Part shown: piece after piece, positions 5,724 through 6,381 of the stretch
Layout: every line of letters begins with the position of its first letter
Numbering within the stretch: position 1 is the first letter of the stretch
Source of the DNA: JAHHLP01 sp041609895
GTDB taxonomy: Bacteria > Bacteroidota > Rhodothermia > Rhodothermales > JABDKH01
Assembly: GCA_041609895.1 (NCBI GenBank)
Contig: JBFIPX010000192.1
Span: forward strand, 1 to 6,381
DNA: 6,381 nucleotides
Direction of reading: 5' to 3'
Position numbers and translations under genes: made by a program
Notes under the pieces: model-generated
Databases searched by the model: none
What the model was told of the DNA's origin: nothing
Seen by the model: the letters and a program-made list of their open reading frames with translations, nothing else

Positions 5724-5987
5724 CTACTTGGCTCGCTCAACGACTTCGACGAGACGCCAGCGCTTGTTGCGGCTCAGGGGTCTCGTCTCCATGATGCGAA
5801 CGGTGTCACCCTCGTTCGCGTCGTTCTCCTCATCGTGGGCCATGAGTCGCGACGTCTTCTTGATGAACTTCCCGTAGATGGGATGCTTGATCTGACGACG
5901 AATGGCAACCGAGATGGTCTTGTCCATCTTGCTGCTCACGACGACTCCGATTCGCTCCTTCCTGGCGTTCCTTGTTGTGTCTTGCAT
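5724..5987 (-). CDS. rpsQ: 30S ribosomal protein uS17
   Basis: Primary 16S rRNA-binding protein of the 30S body with an OB-fold. It has 87 residues, normal. It begins MQDTTRNARKERIGVVVSSK, followed by MDKTISVAIRRQIKHPIYGK (21-40) and the C-terminal signature GDTVRIMETRPLSRNKRWRL (60-79), ending VEVVERAK. The MAHDEEN segment (49-55) and KHPIYGKF are typical of FCB-group versions as I remember them. The ATG has no Shine-Dalgarno sequence and sits at the end of the longest gap in the window (66 nt after rpmC), which can fold into competing hairpins. Confidence 0.98.
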   Translation of the reverse strand: MQDTTRNARKERIGVVVSSKMDKTISVAIRRQIKHPIYGKFIKKTSRLMAHDEENDANEGDTVRIMETRPLSRNKRWRLVEVVERAK

Positions 5988-5995
5988 CTTTGTGT

Positions 5996-6028
5996 CGGCT
6001 TGGTGAGCCGTAAGCCGTACCCCACCAA
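5996..6028 (-). other. Competing hairpins in the rpmC-rpsQ gap
   Basis: In the mRNA, UUGGUGGG (6028-6021) can pair with CUCACCAA (6007-6000), 8 bp with one G-U and a 13-nt loop. Alternatively CGGCU (6010-6006) pairs with AGCCG (6000-5996) around a 5-nt loop, or CGGCUU (6017-6012) with AAGCCG (6001-5996). These pairings share bases and exclude each other. The region lies just before the rpsQ start, which lacks a Shine-Dalgarno site. There is no U-run, so it is not a standard terminator. Function is unknown. Confidence 0.4.
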
Positions 6029-6053
6029 CTACCGGTTCGGATTGCTGATAAAC

Positions 6054-6245
6054 CTAGGCTGTCTCTTTCTGCTTGAGAATCGTCTTAAGGCGCGCCACTA
6101 GACGCCGTTTCTCACGGATGACCATGGGATTCGGCAGTTCCGCGATGGCATGCTGAAAATGGAGCTGACGAAGCTGGTCCGATTCTTCTCGGATCCGCTC
6201 GACGATCTCCTCGCGACTCAGCTCTTTGATCTCTTTTGCTTTCAT
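6054..6245 (-). CDS. rpmC: 50S ribosomal protein uL29
   Basis: Small two-helix protein at the rim of the 50S exit tunnel, part of the docking site for factors such as the signal recognition particle and trigger factor. It has 63 residues, normal. The sequence MKAKEIKELSREEIVERIRE (1-20) and FQHAIAELPNPMVIREKRRL (30-49) is a clear match to the family. The frame is open upstream to an ATG at 6356, but that extension overlaps the coding end of rplP and has no family likeness. The ATG at 6245 is preceded by AAGGA with 8-nt spacing and starts with the expected residues. Confidence 0.97.
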   Translation of the reverse strand: MKAKEIKELSREEIVERIREESDQLRQLHFQHAIAELPNPMVIREKRRLVARLKTILKQKETA

Positions 6246-6253
6246 CTGCTGGT

Positions 6254-6258
6254 TCCTT
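6254..6258 (-). promoter_or_regulatory. Ribosome binding site of rpmC
   Basis: AAGGA on the minus strand, 8 nt before the ATG at 6245. It supports this start over the upstream in-frame ATG at 6356, which would overlap rplP. Confidence 0.6.
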
Positions 6259-6264
6259 CCGATC

Positions 6265-6381
6265 CTAGCCGTGTGAATAGTCAGGTCGCGTGACGACTTT
6301 CGTCTTGATCGGGAGCTTGTGACGGGCCAGTCGCATCGCCTCGACCGCCAGGTCAAACGGGATCCCTCCTCCTACCTCGAA
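6265..6381 (-). CDS. rplP: 50S ribosomal protein uL16, C-terminal fragment (5' end beyond window)
   Basis: Only the last 38 codons and the TAG stop are inside the window. They read FEVGGGIPFDLAVEAMRLAR then HKLPIKTKVVTRPDYSHG. The motif FEVxG-LAxEAxRLAxHKLPIKTK is the conserved end of uL16, which sits by the A and P sites and helps position tRNA on the 50S subunit. A full uL16 is about 135-145 residues, so roughly 100 residues lie to the right. The FEVGGGI turn appears one residue longer than the more common FEVxGV form, by my recollection. It ends 19 nt before rpmC, the standard S10-operon neighbour. The truncation is the window edge. Confidence 0.93.
   Translation of the reverse strand, partial: FEVGGGIPFDLAVEAMRLARHKLPIKTKVVTRPDYSHG

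Noticed and set aside
6246..6356. N-terminal extension of rpmC to an ATG at 6356.
   Set aside because: It overlaps the rplP coding end in another frame, adds 37 residues with no uL29 likeness, and the start at 6245 has its own AAGGA.
1..6381. Mobile element, CRISPR array, tRNA or foreign gene hidden in the cluster.
   Set aside because: Every coding interval is a conserved ribosomal protein or SecY in canonical order, and the gaps are at most 66 nt, leaving no room for such elements.

Overview
The window is one co-directional block of ribosomal protein genes, all on the minus strand, so transcription runs from position 6381 towards position 1. In transcription order it holds the last 38 codons of rplP (uL16), then complete rpmC (uL29), rpsQ (uS17), rplN (uL14), rplX (uL24), rplE (uL5), rpsN (uS14), rpsH (uS8), rplF (uL6), rplR (uL18), rpsE (uS5), rpmD (uL30) and rplO (uL15), and finally the first 303 codons of secY. 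This is the standard bacterial junction of the S10 and spc operons, in the canonical order with nothing inserted.

The DNA is visibly GC-rich. The proteins look like the Bacteroidota / Rhodothermota side of the FCB group. Examples are the uL14 start (MIQQETRLKVADNSGAKEVL), uS17 with KHPIYGKF and MAHDEEN, uL29 with NPMVIREKRRLVARLKTIL, and SecY with GFIDLFVGGAFSAAGIFALG. GC-rich DNA plus these signatures makes a Rhodothermales-like bacterium my best guess. That is recall of family sequences, not a search.

All thirteen gene junctions are short positive gaps (19 to 66 nt). No genes overlap, no gene-free stretch exceeds 66 nt, and I see no convincing internal promoter or terminator, so a single polycistronic mRNA is likely. 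Shine-Dalgarno-like sequences vary widely: present with normal spacing before rpmC and rplN, oddly spaced before rpsE, rplO and rpsH, and absent before rpsQ, rpsN and secY. Several gaps can form short hairpins, some starting right after a stop codon.

The genes supply subunits of both ribosomal halves and the membrane channel that receives nascent chains. uS5, uS8, uS14 and uS17 belong to the 30S subunit. uL5, uL6, uL14, uL15, uL16, uL18, uL24, uL29 and uL30 belong to the 50S subunit. SecY is the core of the Sec translocon.

The one clearly unusual element is uL30. Its normal core of about 60 residues is followed by about 120 extra residues, a short spacer and then a Lys/Ala-rich, histone H1-like tail that includes nine consecutive pentapeptide repeats. 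Otherwise this is an ordinary, highly conserved region, and I found no hidden novel system.
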